DNA of 64,000 bases from NCBI RefSeq assembly GCF_000802235.1, contig NZ_JTDL01000123.1, positions 47,731-111,730 on the forward strand, read 5' to 3'. Within the stretch, counting starts at the first letter, position 1. Each line of letters begins with the position of its first letter. Shown here piece by piece: positions 41,264-49,464 of the stretch. This DNA comes from Sinomonas humi (lineage in GTDB: Bacteria > Actinomycetota > Actinomycetes > Actinomycetales > Micrococcaceae). The notes under the pieces were generated by a model that was not told where the DNA came from, did no database searches, and saw nothing but the letters and a program-made list of their open reading frames with translations. The translations under genes were made by a program, and so were the position numbers.

Positions 41264-42697
41264 CTAAGCCCGCTCGGCGGGCTCGGTGACGGACTGGGCG
41301 TCCTGGCCGGACACGAGCTGGTCCCGGAGGCTCTCGCGCACCTCGCACTGCTCAAAGGAGAAGGAATCGGCTAGGGCATCGAGCTCGTTGTCGGAGAGCC
41401 CACGGAACAGCTCTGCGTAGTCGTCGGCGAGCGGCTGGGCGAAGAGGAGGTTGTTCAGCACGGTCGCGACCGTGTCGAAACGGCCCCACGGGTACGGGGT
41501 CCAGTTGGGGAACTCGCGCTCCATCAGGTCCTGGACGGCCTGGCTGACCTCGCGCACGCCTTCGCCGCCGAGCCGATCACTGCCCCATTGATCGGCGGCG
41601 AGACGGTTCTTCTTCGTGACGAACTCATCGAAGCGCTGCCGGTAGGGGGACTGCTCCGAGACGTTCACGAGGCCCTGCCGGCCGAGGTCCTTGTACATCC
41701 AGCTCGTCCAGCTGACGTCGAACTCGCCGTACAGCTCGAGCTGGTCGGCGAGAATCTGCCGGCGCATCGCGTCGACGCGCTCGTCGCCGGTGTAGATCGG
41801 GGCGAACTCGCCCACCATGATCGGCGTGCCCGTCTGCCGGGCGTACTCGGAGCGCTGCAGGAACTTCTTCCGCGCGTACTCCTTGTCGATGTACGTGCCG
41901 TCGGTGTAGCCGGGGTAGTCGCCCCCGCGGCCTAGCCCAGAGGCGACGTAGTCGTGGAGGCTGTAGACGGTGTTCGGCCACGGCTCGGCGTCGAACATGT
42001 CGAACTCGGTTGAGTAGGTGTTGCCGTCAAGGAAGATGGTGTGATGCGGGTCGATCGCGCGCACGGCCTCGAACAGCCGGCGGTAGAGCGGCCCGACCAC
42101 GGCACGGGTCTCGTCCGCGGGCTCGTTCATGAGGTTGTAGCCGGCGACCCACGTGTTGTCCTTGTAGTGCTCGGCGATTGCCTTCCAGATGTTCTCCACC
42201 CGGTCCTGGAAGTGCGGGTGCCGCCAGAGGTGCGGCTCGTGGGTCGAGTTGTCGGAGTGCCAGTGGTGGTTCTGGCTGCCCGGGAGCGCGTGCAGATCGA
42301 TGATGGAGTAGATGCCGTGCCGCCCGGAGGCCTCGACGGCGCGGTCGAGATGGTCGAAGGCAGTCGGGAGGATGGCGAAGGGGTCCTCGTCCGACTCGAA
42401 GTGATGGTAGTTGACCGGGATTCGGATGATCGTCATGCCGAGCGAGCCGAGGAAGGCGGCATCGGCCTCGCCGTAGAACGCGTTCAGGAGGCGCTCGAAG
42501 AAGCGCTGTGCGCGGTCAGGGCCGATGACGCCGGCGACCTTCTCGCGCATGAGCGTCTCATTGGCGGCGTAGCCGGTGATGAAATTCTCCATGTTGAGCC
42601 ATCCGCCGACGCAGACGCCGGTGAAGCGGATGGGCTTGCCCCACCCGTCGATGAACCGGGAGCCGTCGGTGCGGACAAACTTTGGGGGGCGCTCCAT
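41264..42697 (-). CDS. glycoside hydrolase family 5 protein
   Basis: This 477-aa (beta/alpha)8 hydrolase has the GH5 acid/base in YNLMNEPADE and nucleophile in MVGEFAPIY; HALPGSQNHH and YSLHDYV line the active site. There is no signal peptide, so it works in the cytosol, unlike secreted cellulases, and probably hydrolyses imported oligosaccharides or glycosides. ATG 42697 begins MERPPKFVRTDGSRFIDGWG. It heads the operon with the alcohol dehydrogenase and dehydratase. A perfect LacI-type palindrome lies 34 bp upstream. Confidence 0.9.
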   Translation of the reverse strand: MERPPKFVRTDGSRFIDGWGKPIRFTGVCVGGWLNMENFITGYAANETLMREKVAGVIGPDRAQRFFERLLNAFYGEADAAFLGSLGMTIIRIPVNYHHFESDEDPFAILPTAFDHLDRAVEASGRHGIYSIIDLHALPGSQNHHWHSDNSTHEPHLWRHPHFQDRVENIWKAIAEHYKDNTWVAGYNLMNEPADETRAVVGPLYRRLFEAVRAIDPHHTIFLDGNTYSTEFDMFDAEPWPNTVYSLHDYVASGLGRGGDYPGYTDGTYIDKEYARKKFLQRSEYARQTGTPIMVGEFAPIYTGDERVDAMRRQILADQLELYGEFDVSWTSWMYKDLGRQGLVNVSEQSPYRQRFDEFVTKKNRLAADQWGSDRLGGEGVREVSQAVQDLMEREFPNWTPYPWGRFDTVATVLNNLLFAQPLADDYAELFRGLSDNELDALADSFSFEQCEVRESLRDQLVSGQDAQSVTEPAERA

Positions 42698-42730
42698 TCT
42701 CCAACCTCACTGTTTCGTCAACTCGCATCG

Positions 42731-42742
42731 CGAAACGTTTCG
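42731..42742. promoter_or_regulatory. LacI-type operator, perfect palindrome CGAAACGTTTCG
   Basis: The best of the CGAAA...TTTCG sites, placed between the divergent GH5 operon (start 42697) and the SDR gene at 42830, where one bound repressor could control both. Confidence 0.65.
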
Positions 42743-42829
42743 TAAGTATTGCGACTATTTTCGCAGGGCTTTTAGGCTATGGAGCAGCGTGGGAGCGTGT
42801 CAAGCAATTCGGGACGAGGAGTGAGAAGA

Positions 42830-43573
42830 GTGGAACAGTCGTTCGCAGGGAAGGTCGCGGTCGTCACGGGGGCTGCAAGCGGAATCGGGTACACCGTCGC
42901 GCGCCACTTCGCGGAGCGGGGAGCGCGGGTGGTTGGAGTGGACCTTGCCGAACGGGTCGTCGAACTCATGGGGGATCTCGGGGGAGCGGCGCACCATGGA
43001 GTCGTGAAGGATCTGACGGAGCCGACGGCGGCAACGCAGGTGTTCGAAGAGGTGCAGAGAGTGGCTGGGACGCCGCACATCCTCGTCAACTCGGCGGGCG
43101 TCGCTTTGCTTGATCCCGCGACGGATGTTTCGCCGGAGCGGTGGAAGGCCACTCTGGACGTCAATCTCAGTGCAAGCTTCTACATGGCACAAGCAGCGGG
43201 GCGCATCATGCTTGAGGCCCGATACGGACGGATCATCAACCTCGCCTCGCAAGCCGCCGTCGTCGGGCTTGACCAGCACGCTGCCTACTGTGCGAGCAAG
43301 GCGGCCATAGTGGGCCTCACGAGGGTCCTCTCGCTCGAGTGGGCGCGGCGGGGAGTCACCGTGAACGCTGTCTCTCCGACCGTCGTCGAGACGCCGCTGG
43401 GCAAGGCGGCCTGGGCCGGGGAGAAGGGCGAGAAGGCCAAGGCGGACATCCCTGTGGGCCGCTTCGCCCAGCCCGAGGAAGTCGCCGCCCTCATCGGGTT
43501 CCTCGCGAGCGACGCCGCGGCCATGATCACCGGCGAAAACGTCCTGATCGACGGGGGATACACGTCGGTTTGA
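42830..43573 (+). CDS. SDR family oxidoreductase
   Basis: This 247-aa classical short-chain dehydrogenase has VTGAASGIGYTVAR, NSAGVALL, the active-site pair (LASQAA; YCASK) and a C-terminal IDGGYTSV. GTG 42830 has AGGAG 8 nt upstream; the frame extends to 42779 but without homology. It is similar to sugar/polyol dehydrogenases such as L-fucose or gluconate 5-dehydrogenase types. Divergence from the GH5 operon across a shared LacI-type operator ties it to the glycoside pathway. Confidence 0.9.
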   Translation: MEQSFAGKVAVVTGAASGIGYTVARHFAERGARVVGVDLAERVVELMGDLGGAAHHGVVKDLTEPTAATQVFEEVQRVAGTPHILVNSAGVALLDPATDVSPERWKATLDVNLSASFYMAQAAGRIMLEARYGRIINLASQAAVVGLDQHAAYCASKAAIVGLTRVLSLEWARRGVTVNAVSPTVVETPLGKAAWAGEKGEKAKADIPVGRFAQPEEVAALIGFLASDAAAMITGENVLIDGGYTSV

Positions 43574-43576
43574 GCC

Positions 43577-43607
43577 GCGACGAGGGCGGCGGGGGCCGCC
43601 CCGTCGC
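43577..43607. terminator. bidirectional terminator hairpin
   Basis: GCGACGAGGGCGGC (43577-43590) pairs with GCCGCCCCGTCGC (43595-43607), with one bulged A and a 4-nt loop. It separates the convergent SDR and 161-aa protein genes. Confidence 0.7.
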
Positions 43608-43608
43608 G

Positions 43609-44094
43609 CTACGTCCTAGAGGCGCGCCGGACCAGCCAGACCGCGACCGCCGCGGCAGCGAGGAAGGCTCCTCCCGCAATGACGCCAGTTGCCGGCCCGG
43701 TCCCACCCGAGGCGCTGCGGAGCTCCCTCGAGGCCGTCCGGGCGGTGTCGGCGATGGCCTTCTGCCCGGCCCTGACAGCCTTCCTGCTCGCAGGCAGCGG
43801 GGCTTCGGAGACCGCGTCGGCGAGGTGCTCGGCGGCTTCGGCCAGACGGCTGGTCGCGGCCCTTGTCGCGGCTTCGGCCTTCTGGGTGCCCTTGGTGGCT
43901 GTCTTGCCCACGGTTTCGCCCACTGGGGCGAGGCTTTCGAGGCGGTGGCGGAGCCCGTCCAAGGCTTCGTCGAGCCCTCCCCTGACCTGGGGCGTTACCC
44001 GGTTCAGGCTTGATTCGATCCGGGCGATGGAGTGGCGGATGGCTGCTTCGGCCGCAGATGCGGTTGATTTGGCATCGGACTTGGTCGTGCCCAT
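43609..44094 (-). CDS. hypothetical helical protein with C-terminal membrane anchor, 161 aa
   Basis: ATG 44094 follows GGGAGG. The protein starts MGTTKSDAKSTASAAEAAIR and is mostly amphipathic Ala/Lys/Glu-rich helix, in the style of apolipoprotein- or LEA-like repeats (ESLAPVGETVGKTATKGTQK). It ends in one membrane helix (VIAGGAFLAAAAVAVWLV) and a basic RRASRT tail. No enzyme signature is visible. It would be tail-anchored with a cytosolic coiled domain. The open frame upstream to 44385 is not convincing as coding. Confidence 0.7.
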   Translation of the reverse strand: MGTTKSDAKSTASAAEAAIRHSIARIESSLNRVTPQVRGGLDEALDGLRHRLESLAPVGETVGKTATKGTQKAEAATRAATSRLAEAAEHLADAVSEAPLPASRKAVRAGQKAIADTARTASRELRSASGGTGPATGVIAGGAFLAAAAVAVWLVRRASRT

Positions 44095-44410
44095 GGAGGC
44101 CTCCCTGTTCGCTTGCGGTGTTCGACCAGAGTACGACGCGCCCCGCGGAGGGGGGAACCGCTCAGCGACCTCCTTGTGGTGGTGCATCGGGCCTGGGCCG
44201 GTGGACGGACTGGGGCGGCCTCGGGGGAACGTATCGTGGCGCGTGAGTGAGGTGAGGGGCGAGGGGGCGTTGGGGGCGCACCTCAGCCCGCTCCGCATCG
44301 ACCCCCTGCGCTTTCCTCGTGTGCCCTCGAGCAAACAGGTGGGGTGCATTCGCCGCTCGGACATGCGGCCTCCCTCTGCCGTCATGAGAAGTCACCCCTC
44401 GATCTGCACC
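44095..44410. other. intergenic region without a supported gene
   Basis: I see no convincing gene here. The minus-strand frame that continues the 161-aa protein upstream to 44385 has a possible ribosome binding site, but its translation is Arg/Pro-rich and low in plausibility. The right end runs into the duplicated promoter at 44416. Confidence 0.5.
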
Positions 44411-44415
44411 GACAT

Positions 44416-44446
44416 TTGACAGACCAGTAAGTAAGCGCTGTAGGCT
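44416..44446 (+). promoter_or_regulatory. promoter duplicated from the SDR gene at 58.6 kb
   Basis: TTGACA (44416-44421) and TAGGCT (44441-44446) are 19 bp apart around GTAAGTAAGC. The whole stretch to ATG 44455 matches the promoter of the SDR at 58606 with few changes. It would drive the SDR remnant and, through it, the TetR gene at 44607. Confidence 0.65.
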
Positions 44447-44454
44447 GGCCTCAT

Positions 44455-44607
44455 ATGTCAACAAAGATCGATCGCCCCTCGACGCTCGTCATCAATGGGG
44501 CGGCTGCCTACGCGCGAGTAAACTTGGCTTCGGGCCGGAAGAATCGACTACGGAACGATCACAGTGAACCGGCATGGGTCGAGGTGCAGATCGTTGAGGA
44601 GGGGTAA
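44455..44607 (+). pseudogene. truncated SDR gene start upstream of tetR
   Basis: The 50-codon frame begins MSTKIDRPSTLVINGAA, matching MSTKIDRPQTVLISGAA of the SDR encoded at 57812-58606 (about 82% identity over the first 51 bases). It then diverges into unrelated sequence (YARVNLASGRKNRL) and stops at TAA 44605-44607, overlapping the tetR ATG (TAATG). It is best read as a decayed copy whose start now serves as a short leader peptide coupled to tetR. Confidence 0.6.
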
Positions 44608-45302
44608 TGCCTGAAGCATCAACCGTCGCATCGGACACTGTGGGTGCGAAGGCGGACGGAACACCTCGGCGGCATCAGGGCATGAGTCGGGAGAGCATCC
44701 TCGCGGTCGCCGCAGACCTCTTCAGCAGGCAAGGCTACCGGGCTACCTCCCTGCAGGACGTTGCAGACCGCTTTGGTGTCCAACGCCCCGCCCTCTATTA
44801 CTGGTTCCCTCGCAAAGTGGACATACTAATAGCCATCCACGATCCGATCATCACGAGTTTGACCGAGGAACTGGACCGCGTCGCCGCCCTCGACGTAGAT
44901 GCCGACGAGAAGCTCACGTTGATCCTGGCGAGCCAGGTCAAGATGTACACCGAGAAGACTGCCGAGCTCGCCGTGTATTTGGGGAACGAGGCTGAGTTGC
45001 CTGAGAAGCAGCGCGCTGCCTACCGCCAGATGGCCCGGCATTACCAGCTCACCATCGAGACGATCTATCGCGACGGAGTTGAAGCCGGGCTGTTCGAGGA
45101 TCTCGACCCGAAGATGGCCACAGCCTCCCTTTTGGGAATGGTGCAATGGCTCCACCGGTGGTATCACCCGTCCGGCCGATACAACGCCGACCAGGTGATG
45201 GATACCATTCTGAGCATCGCCCGTCACGGCATCCGTCGAAACAATCCGAGCGACGCCGTCGTCCCTACAGGAGCTCACGTAGTGCGAACCCATCGGGCGT
45301 AA
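44607..45302 (+). CDS. TetR family regulator of the hyu/CoA-ligase island
   Basis: This 231-aa protein has a TetR helix-turn-helix (ILAVAADLFSRQGYRATSLQDVADRFGVQRPALYYWF) and a C-terminal domain like the KstR2/FadR-type acyl-CoA-responsive regulators (VYLGNEAELPEKQRAAYRQM). ATG 44607 follows GAGGAGGGG and overlaps the stop of a short upstream frame. Its promoter and that of the SDR at 58.6 kb share a GTAAGTAAGC element, a likely binding site. An acyl-CoA intermediate is a reasonable guess for the ligand because the island encodes a CoA ligase. Confidence 0.9.
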   Translation: MPEASTVASDTVGAKADGTPRRHQGMSRESILAVAADLFSRQGYRATSLQDVADRFGVQRPALYYWFPRKVDILIAIHDPIITSLTEELDRVAALDVDADEKLTLILASQVKMYTEKTAELAVYLGNEAELPEKQRAAYRQMARHYQLTIETIYRDGVEAGLFEDLDPKMATASLLGMVQWLHRWYHPSGRYNADQVMDTILSIARHGIRRNNPSDAVVPTGAHVVRTHRA

Positions 45303-46110
45303 AGTCGACTCGCACACGCGTCTGCGCGATGGCCGAGACGGACACGACGCCGAAAGGGCCCATCTCGTCGAAGAGCCTGGCCGCACCCGCAGAGACTCCC
45401 CCATTCGCCGACCAGTCGAGAGCAGCAATTCCGATGCCGCTTCCTGACGGGAGTCGGCTGATCGAGACTGTCGCGTCCGCGTTGATGTACTGTGCACCAC
45501 GTTCGCTCCAGTTGACGCTCGCGCTCCCGAGATCGCTTGCCGCGCAGACTCGTTCGAATCCTGTCGGTTTCTCTCCTTCAACCGTTCCGATGTCACCCTG
45601 CCAGACGTACTTGCGGCTGGGCGAAGTCACTCGCCCTGGTATTGGACTCCATTCAGTGGATTCACTCCGGTAGCATCTGCCAAATTCATCAAAGGGGACG
45701 CCTTGGCCGGGGACCGGAATCGAGACATCGGGAGTCCACACATGGTCTTCAGGACTGATGCCCCCTCGCACGAAGAAGGTATGTGCACGGGCGATCATCT
45801 CTCCACCCTGTTCGAGGAAGGCGTCTACCACCAGAAGTCGAGGTCCGTTGCGTACGACCTCGGTTCGTACCCCCGTGACCGCCTTCCTTGCGGCCCGAAC
45901 CATCTCGAATGCGGCTCTCGCCGGTACTAGTTCCGGCCTCTCGAGCCGAGCGCGGGCCTCCGCGCCGCGCCCAAGCAACCCGGCGACGGCCGGCCCTTGT
46001 AACTGGTCGTTGCCCCAGCCCGCCATCGCTTCGGTCCGAGGCTCGAACAGCTCCCTCCTCCCTCGTCCGGCCGAACGAAAGTAGGCTCTCGTTGCGCCCG
46101 TCACGCTCAT
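45265..46110 (-). CDS. acyl-CoA thioesterase-like protein
   Basis: The 281-aa product resembles the double hot-dog TesB-like thioesterase family: first half with ARAAFEMVRAARKAVTGVRT and MIARAHTFFVRGG, second half with INADATVSISRLPSGSGIGI and a C-terminal FDEMGPFGVVSVSAIAQTR. It would release an acid from CoA or bind an acyl-CoA. It is the last gene of the long minus-strand operon, 43 bp after the CoA ligase, and overlaps the convergent tetR by 38 bp. An alternative TTG start lies at 46122. Family assignment is by pattern only. Confidence 0.65.
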   Translation of the reverse strand: MSVTGATRAYFRSAGRGRRELFEPRTEAMAGWGNDQLQGPAVAGLLGRGAEARARLERPELVPARAAFEMVRAARKAVTGVRTEVVRNGPRLLVVDAFLEQGGEMIARAHTFFVRGGISPEDHVWTPDVSIPVPGQGVPFDEFGRCYRSESTEWSPIPGRVTSPSRKYVWQGDIGTVEGEKPTGFERVCAASDLGSASVNWSERGAQYINADATVSISRLPSGSGIGIAALDWSANGGVSAGAARLFDEMGPFGVVSVSAIAQTRVRVDFTPDGFALRELL

Positions 46111-46153
46111 TTCACTCGCCAAGTCCCTGGGCCGAGTGTCGTCATAGCGGAAA

Positions 46154-47701
46154 TCACGTCCGAATGTCCGAATAGTGATACTCCTTCAGCACGGCTTTCC
46201 GCACCTTGCCAGTGGACGTGCGCGGGAGTTCGTCGACGACGAGGAAGTACTTGGGAACCTTGTACTTGGCGAATCGCGCGATGCATGAATTCTTGAGCTC
46301 CTCGAGATCGACGGCCCGGTCAACTTCTAGATAACAACACCCGACTTCACCATACTTCTCATCGGGTACCCCGATGATGGCGGTTTCCACGACTCCCGGG
46401 AAATCAAGAATATGCTTCTCGATCTCTGCCGGGTAAATGTTCTCGCCCCCGCTCCGGATCATATCCTTAGCGCGACCTTTTAAAGTGAGGAAGCCAGCCG
46501 CATTCAGAGAACCCAAGTCTCCGGTTCGACACCAGCCGTCGACGAATACTTCCGCATTCGCTTCCGGCCTGCGCCAGTAGCCGACACTGACGGCTGGGCT
46601 GCGCACCCACACCTCGCCGAGCACATCGGCCGCGACGACCACGCCCTCCACATCGGTCACCTTCACCTCCGCAAGGGGCATAGGCCGACCGACCGATTGC
46701 GGATAGTCGGACGTGAACTCGTGGTCGAGCACCGTGACGATCGCACCACCCTCGGTAAGCCCGTACTGCTGTACGAACTTCACCTCGGGAAGCAAACCCT
46801 TGAGCTTTCTAAGCATCGAGTCGCCGTATATGTCACCGCCTGCGTTGATGTACTTCATGCCAGCAGGCAGCAGCTTTCGCAGATCCGGCAGGTTCGACAG
46901 CTCCTCCGCCATGAACGAGTAGAACATGGCCTGGTTCACTTGATGGACGCGAATTGCATCCACAATCGCGGGGACTCTGACCCCTCTGGACGGGAAAGCA
47001 ACGGCCGTGCCGTGTGCGAACAGAGCGGCCATGGTCAAGACTTCGAGACCGCCCGCGTGGAACATCGGCCCCGGACTCATCGTCACCGTATCTGGCCCCA
47101 TCGTCCACTTCATCGCCTGCATCGCCGCGAACCAGAGAGTGTTCCCGTGTGTCCAAAGGGCACCTTTCGGCAGTCCCGTAGTGCCGGAGGTGTACATCAG
47201 TGAGACGGGGTCGTCCAACGAGCCACATGCGGCGATCTCTTCGGTCCCCCCCTCCAAGAACTGTGCCTCAGGCATCGCCCACTCGGCGGCTGTCTCGCCC
47301 CGCTCTACCAGTCGGTCAAGCCTGAGCGCCCCCCGGATCTCCCCGATCGCAGACTCGAAGTCGGAGTCGAAGACAAGCAGGCTTGCCTCTGAGTCATCAA
47401 GCTGGAATGAGAGTTCGGCCGCCGTAAGCCTCCAGTTCAATCTCACAGAAATGGCTCCAAGCCGAGCGATCGCGAGGTAGTAGGCCACGAAATCGGTGGA
47501 GTTGAACAGCAACAGCGCTACTCGATCGCCCATGCCGACCCCAGCCCGGCGAAGAGCATTGGCGAAACTCATTTCGCGCGCGCGTAACTCCCCGTACGTG
47601 ATTGCCGGTTCCGATCCACAGGCCAACGCCAGCGCCTCGGAGTCGGCCGCCTTCGACGGATCGGCCACAGAATCGGTGATCCACGATACGCTCACGCCCA
47701 T
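46154..47701 (-). CDS. AMP-dependent acyl-CoA synthetase/ligase
   Basis: This 515-aa enzyme activates a carboxylic acid to its CoA thioester with ATP. Motifs are the phosphate loop YTSGTTGLPKGALWTHG, QYGLTEGG, GWCRTGDLG, the hinge GRAKDMIRSGGENIYP and the C-terminal lysine in RTSTGKVRKAV. ATG 47701 follows GAGGAG. It resembles fatty-acid and aromatic acid ligases. Downstream of HyuA/HyuB it could activate the acid those proteins make, as benzoylacetate-CoA ligase does after acetophenone carboxylase. Confidence 0.93.
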   Translation of the reverse strand: MGVSVSWITDSVADPSKAADSEALALACGSEPAITYGELRAREMSFANALRRAGVGMGDRVALLLFNSTDFVAYYLAIARLGAISVRLNWRLTAAELSFQLDDSEASLLVFDSDFESAIGEIRGALRLDRLVERGETAAEWAMPEAQFLEGGTEEIAACGSLDDPVSLMYTSGTTGLPKGALWTHGNTLWFAAMQAMKWTMGPDTVTMSPGPMFHAGGLEVLTMAALFAHGTAVAFPSRGVRVPAIVDAIRVHQVNQAMFYSFMAEELSNLPDLRKLLPAGMKYINAGGDIYGDSMLRKLKGLLPEVKFVQQYGLTEGGAIVTVLDHEFTSDYPQSVGRPMPLAEVKVTDVEGVVVAADVLGEVWVRSPAVSVGYWRRPEANAEVFVDGWCRTGDLGSLNAAGFLTLKGRAKDMIRSGGENIYPAEIEKHILDFPGVVETAIIGVPDEKYGEVGCCYLEVDRAVDLEELKNSCIARFAKYKVPKYFLVVDELPRTSTGKVRKAVLKEYHYSDIRT

Positions 47702-47744
47702 TGGAGCACACTCCTCGCATCAGCCGAAAACGCCTCGAATCGCT

Positions 47745-48503
47745 TCACAGGCTCAACCCCCCGTCGACCTGAAGGACCTGCCCGGTGATGTAGCGCGCCC
47801 GATCGCTCGCGAAGAAGGCGACCGCGTCCGCAATGTCGCTCGCACGGCCCTGATAGCGCAGGGGGATGTTCTTCTTGGCCATCTCCACATACGAATCGCT
47901 GAAGTCGCCGCGTTCCCGCATTTCAAAGAACATGCCTGCTTCAATGAAGCCAACGCCGACTGCGTTGGCCCGCACCCCGTGGCGCGCCTCCTCCACCGCG
48001 ATGCTCCGGACGATCGCCTCGACTGCCGCCTTCGGGATCGAGGAGAGCGAGTCTTTCGGAATGTGCCGCTTGACCGCTGGCGTTGTGAGCGCGAGGAAGC
48101 TCCCGCGGGCTTGGCGGAGCGCGGGCAGGACAGCTGCCACGAGGTTGAAACAGCTCCCGGCATCCTGCATGAACATGGAGGCGTTTTCGGCATGCGTAAT
48201 CTCGCCGATCCACCGTTGCGGTATATAGGGGCCCGCTGCATAGACACCCACGTCCACTCGACCGTACCGGTCGACGACCTCACGGACAGCGTTCTCGACG
48301 TTGGCGACGTTGCTGAGGTCGAGCGCTAACGCGATCGACTCGCCGCCGTCCTTGTTCAACTCTGCAACCAGTTCCTCTGCCTTCGCAGGACTGCTGCGGT
48401 AACCGACGGCGACGGCGAAGCCATCGCGCGAAAGCGAGCGGCAGATCTCGCCGCCGACACCGCCGCTCCCACCTGCGACCAGGGCGATCTTGCGTTCAGA
48501 CAT
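47745..48503 (-). CDS. SDR family protein lacking the catalytic tyrosine
   Basis: This 252-aa protein has the SDR cofactor motif AGGSGGVGGEI and the C-terminal YITGQVLQVDGGLSL. In the catalytic segment the lysine is present (SSIPKAAVEA), but serine replaces tyrosine four residues before it, and LALTTPAV stands where the catalytic serine is expected. It may be an enoyl-reductase-like variant or a non-catalytic partner. ATG 48503 overlaps the end of the VOC gene by 8 bp. Confidence 0.85.
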   Translation of the reverse strand: MSERKIALVAGGSGGVGGEICRSLSRDGFAVAVGYRSSPAKAEELVAELNKDGGESIALALDLSNVANVENAVREVVDRYGRVDVGVYAAGPYIPQRWIGEITHAENASMFMQDAGSCFNLVAAVLPALRQARGSFLALTTPAVKRHIPKDSLSSIPKAAVEAIVRSIAVEEARHGVRANAVGVGFIEAGMFFEMRERGDFSDSYVEMAKKNIPLRYQGRASDIADAVAFFASDRARYITGQVLQVDGGLSL

Positions 48504-48924
48504 TTCCCCACTCCAACAGTTCGAGCACCGTGCCGTTCGCGTCATCGGGAAGCACGATTACCCGGGGACCGGCTCCCTCGATGAACGGCTGGGCATCGAC
48601 GGCCCCGATGCCGTCGTCCCTGAGCCTTTCTCCCGCTGCCTTCACATCGTCGACGCTGAAGGCGATCTGTAAGAATCCCTCGCCGCGCTTCGCGAGGCGC
48701 CGCGCAATCGGGTTGGCAAGATCTTCCTTGTCGAGCGGTTCGATCAACTCGATGCAAGTGGCTTCAGCGCGAGCATCTGCAAATGAGATGAAGTTGCTCC
48801 TCACGCCTTCAGACTCCGAATCGACGGTGTTCACGACGTTCATGCCGTAGCGATCACACCACTCGCGGGTCGCGCGCTCAAGGTCACGGACCACGACGCC
48901 GATGTGACTGATTGACGAAGACAA
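48496..48924 (-). CDS. VOC family protein (methylmalonyl-CoA epimerase-like)
   Basis: The 142-aa product has two beta-alpha-beta-beta-beta units of the vicinal oxygen chelate fold: SHIGVVVRDLERATREW with a likely metal histidine, and a final GTVLELLEWG with the metal glutamate. The middle segment GFLQIAFSVDDVKAAGERL is like methylmalonyl-CoA epimerase or a lactoylglutathione lyase. TTG 48924 follows AGAGGG and gives the family start; the frame runs to 48996 without homology. It would epimerise or isomerise an acyl-CoA or related intermediate. Confidence 0.8.
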   Translation of the reverse strand: MSSSISHIGVVVRDLERATREWCDRYGMNVVNTVDSESEGVRSNFISFADARAEATCIELIEPLDKEDLANPIARRLAKRGEGFLQIAFSVDDVKAAGERLRDDGIGAVDAQPFIEGAGPRVIVLPDDANGTVLELLEWGNV

Positions 48925-48937
48925 ATTTCCCTCTTTC

Positions 48938-49396
48938 TTACGCCTCAGGCTGGATGAAGCTCGGAAGCGTGCCGATCCCGATCGCACTCGGTCCAAGGCG
49001 GCGGAATCGACGATGTGAAATGCGCCATCCGCCGTCAGTACGAACGAGTCGGTCGAGGTATACGCCGACGGTCACGAAGTCGGAGTTAGGCTCCTTGCCC
49101 TCGGCGACGCCCCTCGTCCAGTGCCATGCCGTCACGTACACGCTCGACTTTGCCGTGTCACCATCGACAGAGATGCGCGGATTGGTCAACACGTGTGCTG
49201 TTCCATGGAACAGATCGACCTCTCGGCGATACTCTGCTGTCGCCTTCCCGATCCCTTCCCACGCGCCATACCCCAGGTCGATGACGACGTCCGTGGTGAA
49301 TACTTCGTCGGCCATCGCTTCGGGTGTCCGCTTGTCGAGATGAGTTGCGTAAGCGAAGAGTACGTCTTGGATGTCGAGGACATCTTGCGTGCTCAT
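48938..49396 (-). CDS. NTF2/SnoaL-like family protein
   Basis: This 152-aa protein fits the NTF2-like cone fold used by ring-hydroxylating dioxygenase beta subunits, steroid isomerases and dehydratases (DVLDIQDVLFAYATHLDKRT; GWRISHRRFRRLG). ATG 49396 follows AAGGAGGG. It lies between the ABC permease and VOC genes. The fold supports several chemistries, so an isomerase, dehydratase or binding role is possible; no catalytic set can be assigned with confidence. Confidence 0.82.
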   Translation of the reverse strand: MSTQDVLDIQDVLFAYATHLDKRTPEAMADEVFTTDVVIDLGYGAWEGIGKATAEYRREVDLFHGTAHVLTNPRISVDGDTAKSSVYVTAWHWTRGVAEGKEPNSDFVTVGVYLDRLVRTDGGWRISHRRFRRLGPSAIGIGTLPSFIQPEA

Positions 49397-49464
49397 GAGC
49401 CCTCCTTCGGCCTCGGTGTTGTTGTGAAGTCCCGTGTTGCTGTTCGACTGATGAAAGAGCGCGA

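Noticed and set aside
44095..44385. Upstream extension of the 161-aa membrane-anchored protein
   Set aside because: Arg/Pro-rich translation; a better start and ribosome binding site exist at 44094.
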